Shown: one piece after another, positions 12,080-24,465 of the stretch
Position numbering within the stretch: the stretch's first letter is position 1
Layout of the letters: every line of letters begins with the position of its first letter
Origin: Phyto melanocephala
Lineage: Eukaryota > Arthropoda > Insecta > Diptera > Rhinophoridae
Length of the DNA stretch: 64,000 nt
Direction of reading: 5' to 3'
Assembly (NCBI GenBank): GCA_941918925.1
Contig: OW799237.1
Location: 11,885,201 to 11,949,200, forward strand
Program-made: the position numbers and the translations under genes
Notes under the pieces: generated by a model
Databases searched by the model: none
What the model was told of the DNA's origin: nothing
The model's input: only the letters and a program-made list of their open reading frames with translations

Positions 12080-12890
12080 CATTCTAAAAAAAGGATATAT
12101 GGCGATGTTCGAAAATAACTACGCTGTTTTAAATGTTAATATAATACTTAAAAGTGCTAACCAATACACAAGTTTTAATGAACAAAATTTTTTAAAATTT
12201 TTAGTCCTTAAAGGAAAAACTTATGAAGTAAAATCAGGAAACGGTAAAATTTTAATTTAAAACATATTTATATTCAAAAATGTCTTAATTTTAAACAAAA
12301 ATAATATAAAACTAAAAAATATATAATTTCATTTAATAAAAGGATATATGGACGTCATGTAAAAGATATACGCAATGAAAAATATTCTTGCATCTCCGTT
12401 AACAATTCTACAAGGTACGAGTTCTTAAGCAAAATTTTTTTATAAAAATCAAACTCTTTAAAAAAAATAAAAAAAATTGGAATTTTTTCTACAACTTATG
12501 AAAGTATTTTAAAAATTATTTTTAAGAAATAATTTATTAAGTTATAACATTATTTAATTAAAGGATATGCGCTTAAATAAAAACTAAATTATTTTCAATT
12601 AAAACTTTCTTAAAATAAAAACTTTTTTGTAAAAATTTTTAATATCATTAAAAAATTTAATATTTTAAAACACGCACGAAGTATTACTTTTTTTAACTAA
12701 TCGTAATATTTTAAATTGAGATATATATATATAACTAAGCTATAAGAAATTAAAAACTTTTATATTTAAAAAAAGGATATATAGCATACATTCAAAATAT
12801 CTCTGCTATAAAAGGTATTTTAATGTTTAATGAAACTACAGTAGCAGGCACAAGTTTTATCGTAAAAAGTTTTTAAAATATTTTTATTCT
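12080..12890 (+). repeat. Two-box satellite, array 1a (four monomers)
   Basis: AAAGGATATATGGCG-type boxes start at 12091, 12341, 12561 (AAAGGATATGCG) and 12774. A second box, ACAAGTTTTAATG/ACGAGTTCTTAAG/ACAAGTTTTATCG, follows about 75-77 bp after three of them. The rest of each 213-250-bp monomer is AT-rich and strongly diverged. No reading frame is present. Confidence 0.75.
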
Positions 12891-13829
12891 TATTAAAAAA
12901 TTTTATTTATTCATTGACACAATTATGCTTCTTTTAATAGTTTAATAACACAACTTATATTCCAAAGCAAAACGGAACCCACACAGCCAATACTAGTTGG
13001 TCTTATTATTATAAGCACAATAATTTCAAAAGTATATTTATTTACATTAATATCTATACATATTTACATATGTGAATACATGCTTTTGCGTAAGTATGTA
13101 TTTATAGCTTAATATAGATTTAATATGATTGCATTTAACATATCGATTGATTGGTTTGTTTCATTTGTAACATTCAAATCATTTACTCACTTATTCATTC
13201 TTCCATTCATATGCATAAAGACATTTGAGCTTTGTGCAACTGTTATGTATGTTTACGTACATACATATACACACATATGTAAGTGTACATGATTGTTTAT
13301 GTATAAAATGTATTTGTTTGTAAATACTGAACAACAACATTACCATAAAGTTGGTAATGTTGGTTTTACAAATAATTTCCTATGAAAATTGCCTTTTATT
13401 CAAAAGACTTTTATGTACACACACTTAACATATATTCAGAAACGCACAAATACAAATATCAATATAATATGTACCATAAACATACACTTTACTTACAGTT
13501 CTGGCGTAAATCAAAAATAGTTTTTTGATAACTTTTTTGGAAATTTTTTCTCAATGTATATATATATTTTTATTAATTATGCACATAAAATATCAATTAT
13601 AATTATATAAGTGCCAACAAGAACTTATGACCAACATATAAAATATTTACCTTAAAATGGAAGTTTTAATTTTTTTTAAACATGTATATAATACCACAAG
13701 TTTAAGTGAAAAAATATTAAAAATTTAAAAATATTATATACTAGTAAAATTTAAATATTATTATTACTCTACCTATTTTAGACATATTATATTATTTTAA
13801 ATTTTATACTTAAACCTTTTAAATTTCTA
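12891..13829. other. Spacer between satellite blocks, no gene seen
   Basis: AT-rich DNA with TACATATG/ATACATAC stretches. No satellite boxes, TIRs or coding signal. Confidence 0.6.
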
Positions 13830-15110
13830 TATTCACTAAAAAGGATATATGACGAATGAAAGATAAACTTTTTCAATATTTTCAGTAGCTATATCAAAAT
13901 ACACGAGCTTTTACGTACCCTATTATCTTCCTTTCTTGCTGTTCATATATTTTATATATTTAATTACACATACAAAACAGTACTTAAAAAAATATCTAAG
14001 TGCTATAAAAGGATATATGACCAACACTTAAGATATGTGTATTGAGATACACCTTTAAGCTTTATTTAAATGTACATACCAAACCACAAACTGTAACGTA
14101 AAAAATTTCAAAGTTTTAAGTCCTTGCATCATGAAAAATTAAAAAATAATATATATATTAGTTAAACTTGGATTTAATTATTCTATTTATCTTAGACATA
14201 TTATGCAATAATAAATAGATGCTCAACAATTTTAAATTAGTAAAAAAGTAAAAAAATAATTAAATGTCATAAAAGGATATATGACAAAGATTTTCGATAT
14301 TTGTATTGAAATACACCTATAAGCTTTATTTAAATGTACATACCAAACCACAAATTGTAACGAAAAAAATTTAAAAGTTTTAAGTCCTTGCATCATAAAA
14401 AATTAAAAAATAAATTATATATTGGTTAAACTTGGATTTAATTATTCTATTTATCTTAGACATATTATACCATAATAAATTGAAGCTCAAAAATTTTAAA
14501 TTAGTAACTTTACTTAAAAGGATATTTGGCGAACTTTACTACTAATTGAATTATTTAAAATATTAAAATATTTTAAGAAACTATAACAAAATATACGAGT
14601 TTTTACGTTACCCTTTTGTCTTTTCTCTTGCTGTTCATATATTTTATATTTTTAATTATACACTTAAAACAGTAGTTTAAACAAAAAAAATTTAAATCCC
14701 ATAAAAGGATATATGACGAACATTTTAGATATTTGTATTAAAATACACCTTTAAACTTTATTTAAATGCGCACACAAAACCACAAGTTGTAATGAAAAAT
14801 AATTTAAAAAATTTGATGTCCTTGCGTCATAAAAAGTAATGAAAATTTCAAAAACAAATTATATATTGGTAAAATTTAAATTTAATTATTCTATTAATTT
14901 TAGAAATTTTATACAATTATGAATTGAAACTCAAAACTTTTAAATATGTATGTTTACTAAAAAGGATATATGACGAACTTTAATACTTATTGTATGATTT
15001 TAAATATTTCAATATCTTATGAAACTATATAAAAATACACGAGTTTTTATGTAACACATTTAGGCTTTTGCTATCCTTATTGTTGAAATAGGAGCACAAA
15101 TATTTTACAA
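13830..15110 (+). repeat. Two-box satellite, array 1b (six monomers, two types)
   Basis: Box 1 (AAAAGGATATATGACGAAC) starts at 13841, 14007, 14271, 14516, 14703 and 14960. Box 2 (CACAAGTTGTAACG or CACGAGTTTTTACG) follows at 60-78 bp, and at 77-78 bp in five of six. Type X monomers (13841, 14516, 14960) carry ATACACGAGTTTTTACG. Type Y monomers (14007, 14271, 14703) carry ATACACCTTTAAGCTTTATT before box 2. The order is X-Y-Y-X-Y-X. Confidence 0.85.
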
Positions 15111-16836
15111 TTAAAAAATTCATAATATTTAAATTTCCTTAATTTTGTTTTACATTACATTTATGAAGTTTAAACATTTTTTGTTACTTTTTATAATAAA
15201 TATATAAGTTTTGTTGTAAAACGCATATTTTTGTAACATATCTAAAAAGATTTTATGGATTTTCATTACCAACGACTTCAATGTTATATTCTATGTTCAG
15301 ATGTCATTTATACCAATATTGAAAATCTACGGACTTCGAATTTCAATTGCATAAAACAAAATGTTTTATATTAATTATTTATTTATTATTTATTTACTCC
15401 ATTTTATACTACTGTGGGTATGAACTACATAAATTTGCTAGAAATAAAATATAATCCTTCATGACATTCTAAACTTTATATGCAAGAACTGCTGGTAATA
15501 ATAGTTTAATTATTTCATATATATATATTTTTTGCCAAACGAGATCTGTCTTAACAGTTTCTGAAACAACTTTTAGTTTAAAATTAAATTTCAACAAAGG
15601 AATTTTTTATTTTTTTATTTTTAAGTTTTATAAACTTGTTTTAAGCAAATAAACTTGTTACATTTTTTTGTGTTAAACAAGATATTTTGCTTTACACCAC
15701 TTTTTTAATTAATTTTATATTTTGCTGTCTGACTACGTATAAAGAGAACTTTTAACCTCACGGTTCTCTATATACTAATGTATGCGTGTGTATGTGTACT
15801 TTACTTTATGCACATAATTGCTTATGTTTGTGGTAATTGTTATTGTAAAGTTTAGGCTCTTAGTTCAATAAACAAATACTTACGTACTCTTTTAGGTTTT
15901 TAAAGTGTTTTAATGCAAAATCTATCTAAATTATATAAAATTATATTATATCGATTATTATGGATGGATTTGTCAAATGTATTTTATTGCATTCTAAACG
16001 AAATTATGAAATTATAAATGTTTGTGAATACTTGATATGAAATAACAAATAATACATAATAAGTACGTATAAATGTATAAATGTATAAATATAAATGCAT
16101 TAAAATACATTTATGTAAAGCGTTATGTATACATTATTGACAGACGTATGAGTGACTATTTATAATTAGAAATTTTGAATAAACTTTGACTACAGTGAAA
16201 GGCATTTTAAAAATAAATTAATAGTACTACTGAAACTTTTAAAGATATTTAACATAATTTTGTATAATAAAGAAAATTAATGATGAATAAAGGATGTTTA
16301 AATGATGTGATGGATAGAAAACAAGGAAAACCATAGAGGACCCAAGTGAACTATGCTTATAGGCACCTGTTATCTAAACCAATGTAAAAATAATCTCAGT
16401 TTTTAGTTCCTCTTTTTTCAACTTCACTTTACTAACATTAAGCAAACTACCAGTTGCAAAAGTTTACTATGTCAACATAAACGATTTTGCATAAAATTAT
16501 ATAAATAAATAAAATTTTATTGTTTAGCTTTGACAAAGGATTCTTTTAATATTAATTTATTATTAATGCACAAGCAAACAAATAGAACCATGATTTAATA
16601 AACAATAATATGTATATTAAAATAAGGTTTAAGTATATATAAAAGTACGTTTTAAATTAAAACAGCCTTATAAGCCTGTCGTATATCCTATTTTTAGCAA
16701 GAATCAAACGTTTTGATTATTTGAATTTTAAATAAAAAAACAAAGTTATTTTATTTTTAAGATAAGAAAATTAAATTGTTTTAAACCAAGCCCTTGGCAA
16801 TGCTCTAAGTTTAGCTCCTTGTAACATAATAAGCTA
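15111..16836. other. AT-rich intergenic DNA, nothing recognised
   Basis: Both strands show only short chance frames. Contains small ATAAATGTATAAATGTATAAAT-like runs near 16065. Confidence 0.55.
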
Positions 16837-16945
16837 GACTGCAGCCTAGACTATAGAATAGCCTACTGCTTAGACCAAAAAATAAGTTGCTGGCTAGACT
16901 TAGGGATAGGATACTGCCTATTGAATAAGCCACTAGCAGTTTTAA
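16837..16945. repeat. Degenerate TAGACTATAG repeats
   Basis: CTAGACTGCAGCCTAGACTA followed by related variants. Same texture as 8560-8760. Confidence 0.4.
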
Positions 16946-16969
16946 TATACAAAATGTATTCGGGTATGA

Positions 16970-17515
16970 GGGAGTATGTCATTACTGCCGAAGTACCCCA
17001 AGGTTTGGTTCTTCGTTCGTTTTTATGAAACTAAATAAATAACGGTTTCCATAATCAGAAATTATAAGATGGGGCAAAACTAGTAGGATATCCCTTTGAT
17101 GTAGGGCTGATTGTATTTTCGAATAGTAAAAAAATTGAAAAATTAGTCGATGCGGTAGATGGCTTTTAAAAAATTGTCTCATACTTGCAGCTGATAAGAC
17201 CGAAATAATACTAATACAGATCAAAGAGCGTATAAAAAATCTAAAATCATAGTACAAGATAACAAAGTGGCTTTTAGACACAGACCTAGGTTTGTAATTT
17301 GCTGACAAATTAAACTTACACAACCACTCAGAGAAGTAACAGCAAACATGCTAGCTAATTTTAAGCCAAACTGCATGGGTATAAAATCCACAACGAGAAG
17401 ATTAATAAATAGCGTACTACACTCGCAAAATTTTTATGCCACTCCTGCGTTTGCTGTAGCAATTAACAGAAGTTACGTGGTGACTCAACTAATGAAATCT
17501 GAACGAATTAGTGTT
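16970..17515 (+). pseudogene. Dead non-LTR retrotransposon RT fragment (R1/Jockey-like)
   Basis: Frame-broken but clear RT motifs: VITAEVPQGLVLRSFL (PQGxVLGPxLW motif), then DGAKLVGYPFDVGLIV where the family has GYADDVALxV, so the catalytic ADD is lost, then KKIEKLVDAV. Further on, GIKSTTRRLINSVLHSQ, FYATPAFAVAINRSYV corresponds to the RT thumb (family form GPKxxRRRLLxxVVxSxxLYAxPVWAxA). Several stops interrupt it. The long minus-strand frame over this region is a shadow. Confidence 0.65.
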
Positions 17516-20500
17516 TGATTTTCGGTACATAGGTGAGGTACATATAGTACCTTTTAAAACTGTATAGAACTTTCGTGAGTTTTGCCAATAGATCTCATGG
17601 TAAAATAACGAGAACAAATCTTTAACTTGACCAGATCAGATATCAATGAACATGGTAGACAAATCTCAATCGATGTAGGGCAGCAACGATAATGATAACT
17701 ACATGTCGAAGGGCCTTTTAATAAATACCGAATGTTAAGGTTTACCTATTTAGATTTTAATTAAAAGGGTATAGTAGCTTTAAAATTAAGGATGCTGAAC
17801 ATATTCTTATCCTTTGCCCAAATGGGATTGTGAAAAGAACAAGCTTTATGAAAAACTTCTGTTATTTACACCTGATAACTTGATAAGTAAAATTCTAAGA
17901 TCATGAGTCTTTAAATAGGTCATATAATAAATGCGAAGGTTAATAGAAATACGAAAGCCTAATCTCTTGGCGGAGTCGGTACACAGAATTCTGGAGTCTA
18001 GAGGACGCATAGTTGAAATCATACTAAACCATCCATCCTGACAAAATCCATCAGAGGTACCGGGATGGATTGAGACCATATCGTAAGGCCACTACCAGTT
18101 AGCGTATTAGCACTACGATCATTAAAAAAAGATTATCGAGTGGATTATAGGTTAGACTTTATATAGACTAAAGTTTTATCATAAATCATTATCATTCAGT
18201 GAAATTATATCCAATAGCAGCTCTGAGGAGTATAGACTCAACGATGGAGGAAGTTAAAGTTAGTAAAATTCCGACATAAACTTGAGATCAAGGATCTTCT
18301 GATATAGACTAGAACAAAGGCTATACTAAAGATTACTCACTAAATACACTATAAACAAGGCTATAAAATAGACTAGACTACAGAATATTTCATAACAGGA
18401 TATGTCCTCATTATCAATAAGCAGTTTATAAAGCAGCAAACGTAATTAGGGGAAGATAAATCTATGTGACAGAAATTCCATGCATTAATATTAAAGCAGG
18501 ATTACTACCGATACTCACAATTTAGATGCTTTCAAAAATAGAATTCGTTAAGCCAAAATATGATAAGAAGTTGGAAAGTATCCTCAAATATCATTCTCAT
18601 TTCTCATTCTTCCTAAAAATATATGACGAAATTGCAAACATGCTGAACTAGTAACGACTTTAAGCTAAATTTTTAAAGTCACCAGACTTGCAAAAGCTGA
18701 TTCTGCTTTTTTTCAACAAATCCTGCCCTGTATTTATACAGTACACCAATGAGTATAAAACAGCAGATGATAATTCTTTTAGATGATTGCATTTAATTGC
18801 ATTTATTAATATAAAAATAAATAGAACTAAAGGATTATATCTGTGGCAAAAAAGGGTTATATTCTTAAGTCGACATAACCTAAAATTGAAATAATAACGC
18901 TATTGCAATCTCGAAATTTAAAACTACCCTCTTTGGACAAAATTTACTGGAAATTAAAGCATAATTATCTAATCTAATTATCTATATTATTTGAACGAAC
19001 TATATCATTTGGAAAAACTTATTTTAACTTATAATTTAACCAAATACACGAAACCTGATATCCTTTTCAATAAATAAAGCGCACCATTCAGAAATCAAAC
19101 TTTATTTTAAAAGAAATAAATTTATAAAAATCCACTTAAAAATTAAGAAGTGCTTTCCTTAAAAACTATAAAATCAGGCATAAGATGTTTTTTTTTTTAT
19201 TACCACAAATACATAAAAAGGTCTACAATATGTTCTTAAATATCTCCAGAAAACTGTGTTGTAGTAAATGTTTTTATTTCGGCTGTACTTCGTAGAATAT
19301 GCGAAGTAGAGTTGTCCGTCGGTATTAGCTAATCACTCCATTGAAATTGTTAAGTAAATAGAAAGGAACTGGAAAACATGTTATTTATGTACACAACCTA
19401 TAGTTTTTCATTGTGTAACTCATAAAGAATATTAATTTCTTTTGATTTTAACCAAATAATATCACTCATACGCCCTTAGTTTCCAGTTAATGTTTTACAA
19501 ACATTTTTATGCTTTGGCGGCATTTTTCTGTGTGTGTTTGTTTGTATTTGTGCAGCCTTTACAAATTACACTTTTTAATCACAACTAGATTTTCATGCTC
19601 ATTTAAAGCTGGCATTTTATTAACAAACCAATTGGCCTAATTTAGTTGGGTGTTTTTTTTAAGTTTCTCTTTGGGACACACACAACACAACCTCATTTTT
19701 CAAAAAAAAATTTCTTTGCACTTTTTTGCTTGTTTCCACGACAACATCAGCAGCAAGCAAAAAATAAAAGACTTTTGCGCGAAAAAAAACCGACAAAATA
19801 ATACAAATATAAAAAAAACTTGTGCTGCCACTAAATGTCAGAAAAAAAAAGAAAAAGTCCAACAAGTAAACAAAAACAAACCACTACATGAATACATACA
19901 CACACACACTCATGTACCTATTATAGCAACACAAAAAAGGCCTTTTCAATTAAAACAAACAGAAAACTAAAGAAAAAAGTTAAAAAAATAAGGTGAAGCA
20001 TATAATAAAAAGGTAACCTTTATTGGGAGGAAAAATAAAACTACAAAATAGTTTTTCGTTCACATCCACATAAAACTGCATGCTTATGTGTGTGTGTGTA
20101 CGTGCGCGTGCATGGGTGTTAAAGAGAGTATGTGTTTTTGTATATTTGCTTTGCTTTTTTGCATCAGTTCGGTTAGTAAAAACATTTTCTGCACATTGAA
20201 TGTCAAAGTGAAAGCTTTACAAAACAGAAAAATAACAAAAACTTTATACAAGTAGGCTTACAAACATATACACAAAAACGTATGTATTTATATTTAAAAC
20301 TTTTACCTGGTGAAATTTTGTTTTTTCAATGTGTTTGGCGTTTGCTACTTTGTTGTTTTAATGTTTATAATTTTTTTTTTAATAATTTTAGCTCCACTTA
20401 CTATAAAATAAGTGGAGAAAGAAAACAAAATTTTAACCAGGTTGATAATAGAGTAGATTAATTACTATAAGTTTTACCCCTGAGTGGATGTGAAAATCTC

Positions 20501-21787
20501 CCGCTGTAAAGGATTGTTGGTTTTACTCTGATTAAATTTTTAAAATGGCTTTATTAAGCAAGGCAGACAGATTAATTCAAGACTAAGATTTAGATAGAGT
20601 AGGTTTTGGACTTTCTGATGTTGTTATGTTAAAATAATTGCATTTAAAGCCATTTGATATAGTTATTATTGTTTGTCTAAATGTTCCTTATAAAAAACTA
20701 AAAAGTAATAAATTTTTAGTTTTAATAGTGTTCCCAGATTTTTAAAAAAAAATCTCTTGAAAACATTAAAACTATTTTTATTGATTTGAGAAAAAGAACT
20801 TAAAAAATTAAATCTAAAATGTTTTTAAATTAAAAAAAAATAATTTTCTCTCTTTATCCTTAAATATCTCCCAAATATAAAATATTTTAAAAATCTATGC
20901 AACACTGTCTCTACAACACCACAGCCATTATCACCATGGTTAAATTATGTTTAAAAAGAAACAGGTGAAAATTTGATACAGAAAACTAAAACAAAACTAA
21001 CAACAGTAGCAACAAAAAACCATCGCAACACAACAAACCGCAAACTGTTTGGAATGTTTCAGGAAAAAGTAAAATTTTTTAGCCTAGATAAATACAGTTT
21101 ACTCTTGATAAAGTGGCTTTATTTAAATCGAATATTTATTTGTACTGTATGAATTATTTAATTGTTCATCATTTCTTCTAATTTCATTTAATGGTTCTGT
21201 GTTTCGATTATTAAGGGAGGACCTCACCAAATCAGAGCTTAACAATTTTTTTAATGCTCAAGTCTAACACAATGATTTCTACACTGTATGAGAATTACGC
21301 ACTTTATTCAGCTTTAAAGCAGTCACATGATACGAAGTGTATAATATCGCTACTATACATGAACATGAGTAGTGAATGTATTTAAATTTGACATATATTA
21401 GCAAGTCCGTCTGCACTATCGTAACTGTAACATTCTGGGGTTCATTGCACCACCCTCCCCAGTATCTTAAAAATTTAACTATTTAAATTTAATACACAAA
21501 CAAAATTAACTCAGTTTATAGTTTTTCACCCCTTTCCAAACCCTTCCTCACCACAACAAAATCTTAAACATTTGCCCCCTCAAAAAAAGTATACCAACGT
21601 CAATGTCCCTCTGTTAGTTTTTTAGGATCAGAGTTTGCCAAAAAACAAACGCTGAGTAAATAAGAGCAAATGATTGAATAAATGAAACTTATAATGCCAA
21701 CAGCTACAATAATAATAAAAACAATGACAAGTACATAACCAAAAATAATTGGCAGTTTTGTGTAACAAGGCGTTTTTTATTATGTGA
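17516..21787. other. No gene recognised; AT-rich DNA
   Basis: Contains degenerate GACTATA-like repeats at 18290-18400 and a TACTTCG...GCGAAGTA hairpin near 19285-19310. Open frames near 17846 and 19650 have low-complexity or chance composition. No TIR, RT or exon signal was found. Confidence 0.5.
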
Positions 21788-21795
21788 TAAGTAAC

Positions 21796-22398
21796 CAGCG
21801 TTGCCACTATTGGTCTTTTCCGACCAAAATTGTCAGGTATTAATGGTCATGGTCGGATGGTCGGCTAAACGTTATTTTGGTCTGTTTAAGAAAATGTACC
21901 ATATTCATTTTAAGCCATTTGAAATACTGGCCGCTATTAATTTTTTAGTTTTTGGCAATACTACTTTCTTCTCAGCGACGAAAACCAATCAAAAGCAAAT
22001 GTTAAGCGTGTGTAAAAGACTATAAAAAATGCATAACAGCAAGAAAAACAAAATGATTTTTGTAGTTGTCTTCTCGCATTGGTTGTGTATGCCTTCATAA
22101 TTGTAAAAGTTGATGTGTGTTAACTCGGTGTAAGCAAAGCAATTGTAACGGTTTTTTATTCATCTCGTAACAAAACGAAAATATAAAAATTTTAATTTAA
22201 TTTAATCTAATTAAGAAATTTTTGTGGTTTTCAGGTTCCAAAATTTAATTCAAACTTTATTTTAAAAATATTTTGGTACATAGTATGCATATATGTATTT
22301 GTTATTTAATATTTAAAAAAATTGGTCGGTTTAAATGGATTTTGGTCGGTTTTATAGGCAAATTTGGTCGGATAGATAATTTTTGAGTGGTAACGCTG
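21796..22398. mobile_element. Non-autonomous hAT-type element with 8-bp TSD
   Basis: Ends CAGCGTTGCCACT (left) and AGTGGTAACGCTG (right) are inverted. Both flanks carry TAAGTAAC (21788-21795 and 22399-22406), a perfect 8-bp duplication. CAG(N)GTTGCCA ends with 8-bp duplications are typical of hAT elements. The interior has repeated TTGGTCGG motifs in both orientations (TTGGTCGGTTTAAATGG, TTGGTCGGTTTTATAGG) and no transposase. Confidence 0.88.
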
Positions 22399-22559
22399 TA
22401 AGTAACAGAAAGAAAGTGAAACGAAATCAGGAAAGTTTTTGTTTTATAATATTTTGTTAAAAAAATGTTGACATCTAAACATACTTATTTGTAAAACGTT
22501 TTGAAGTCGGTAATTTTTTTTTTTTTTTATTTTTAAAATAAGTACTTAATCAATAATAT

Positions 22560-24296
22560 GTTTAGCAAAAGGATATATGAACAACTTTTAAAATATTGGC
22601 AACATATATTGTAATGTAAATTCTAATAAGTCTAAACAAAAATTTACAGGTTGTTGTTTGAAAAGATTTTTAAAAATATTAATCCTTAACTCAAAAATTT
22701 AAAAAATTTAATAATCTTGGAAATATTACTTTTTATGTATTATATTATCTTTAAAAATTAAAACAAAAAACTTACTCTTTTGGCAGTAAAGGAAATACAG
22801 AAAATGTCCAAAATATTGACTATTAAAGAATTATTGGTATATTTTATCAAACTACGATGAAAAACAGAAGTTGTTGTTGCGAAATTTTTTTAAGAAATTG
22901 ATTTAACAAATTTTAAAACTCTAGTTATAACTATTGCGAAATTATTTAAAATATATTTTAAAATTAATAATACTTATTATATTTATTAGTACAGCTCATA
23001 AGCATGCAAAAAAGCACAAGTTTTTGTAAAAAAAATTTCCTAGTTAGTGCTTTGTTAAGACATACATGGTACTAAGAAAATAATATATTTCGTTATATTC
23101 ACTTTTCTTAAACAAATTTGTTAATATTTATTTTATTTATATAGAAAATAATACAATTACAAAAAAAAATTAAGTTGTAGCAAAAAAAGGATATATGACT
23201 AGCTATTGAAATCGTAATGCCACTCAATATGTTGATGTGGCTACTATTAATGCACTAAATAACACATATTGTTACGCAAAAATTCTTCAAAATATATGAA
23301 TCCTGTATTCATAAAAAGGACCAAGAAAAATAAATTCTAACAAAATATAATTTTTTTTTTTAATAATTTCATTAATTTTTAATTATTTTATATATTTATA
23401 CTCTAAAGTAGTATAAACTGAAAAAAGGATATACGAAAAACTCCTAAAATATTATTGCCACGAGAAATATTTTTATATTTTTTAAAACTACAATGCAACG
23501 CACAAGTTGTAGTAAAAATATTTTTTTTTTAAATTGTGAATTCTTAAGGTCTTAAATAGACTTATATATATAAAATATTTCTTTAAAATTAAAATTTTCC
23601 TTAAAAAATAATTTAAAAAGAATAAAATAAATCTCATATTTCTTGTTTTTAATGGTGAACTTAAAATTAATTATAAATAAAAATTTTTAAAAAATTATTA
23701 TATTTATTTTTATATAGATAGGTAGGTAGATAATAATATATATATAATATATTTCGTTAAATTCTCTTTTCTTAACTAAATTTGTTAATATTAATTTTTC
23801 AATATACAAAATAATATAATTACACAAAAAAATTAAGTTGTAGCAGAAAAAGGATATATGACTAGCTATTGAAATATAAATGCCAGTAAACATGTTGGTA
23901 TGGCTACTACTAATGCACTAACTTACACATATTGTTACGCAAAAATTCTTCAAAAAATATGAATCTTGGATTCATAAAAAGGACCAAGAAAAATAAATTC
24001 TAAAAAAAAAAAAAATTTTTTAATAATATTATTAATTTTTTATAATTTTGTATATTTATACTCTAAAATAAAAAAATATAGCATAGTAACTCAAAAAAGG
24101 ATATATGAAAAATTCTTAAGACATTATTGCCACGAGAAATATTTTCATATTTTTTAAAACTACAATGAAAAGGACAAGTTGTAGTAAAACGATTTTTTTT
24201 AAATTGTGAATTATTAATGTCTTAAATAGACTAGTATATAAGATATTTCTTTAAAATTAAAATTTTTCTTAAAAAATAATTTAATAAGAATCAAAT
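22560..24296 (+). repeat. Two-box satellite, array 2 with dimeric higher-order unit
   Basis: Box 1 (AAAAGGATATATGA) starts at 22567, 23185, 23423, 23847 and 24095; weaker traces near 22790 and 23000. Box 2 (CACAAGTTGTAGTAAAA or CACATATTGTTACGC) follows at about 78-79 bp (87 bp at 23185). Monomers at 23185 and 23847 are nearly identical (P), and those at 23423 and 24095 are nearly identical (Q), giving a P-Q-P-Q order with a period of about 662-672 bp. The array stops at the SINE at 24300. Confidence 0.85.
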
Positions 24297-24299
24297 GAA

Positions 24300-24465
24300 T
24301 ACTGTTGTACTCACTCACTTGAGACCATCATATTGATCATGTGATACCTGAAGAGAATAGAAAGGAAGAAGAGAAAGAAAAGCAGACCATCAGTTCATAA
24401 TCTCTGGCGGGAATTGAACCCGCAACCCCCAGATTAGCTCACACTGACTAGTCTACTTTATTTAT
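24300..24465 (-). mobile_element. tRNA-derived SINE, truncated copy
   Basis: On the minus strand a Pol III B box is present (GGTTCAATTCC within GTTGCGGGTTCAATTCCCGC), with the body (CTGATGGTCTGCTTTTC) and the 3' part (CTCAAGTGAGTGAGTACAAC) in the same order as the fuller copy at 34685-34894. The A-box end is cut short. Confidence 0.75.

Noticed and set aside
12080..15110. Tandem C/D-box snoRNA genes (ATGACGA near box 1 with ~77-bp spacing)
   Set aside because: No CTGA box D at the far end and no terminal stem; box 2 is a different sequence.
16982..17323. 113-codon minus-strand open frame
   Set aside because: It is antisense to a recognisable plus-strand reverse transcriptase and has no motif of its own.
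19650..19970. 106-codon plus-strand open frame
   Set aside because: Lys/His-rich translation of A-rich and ACAC-rich DNA with an equally long antisense frame; no domain.
12080..24296. CRISPR-like array
   Set aside because: Eukaryotic DNA, repeats and spacers are too long and the repeats too diverged.
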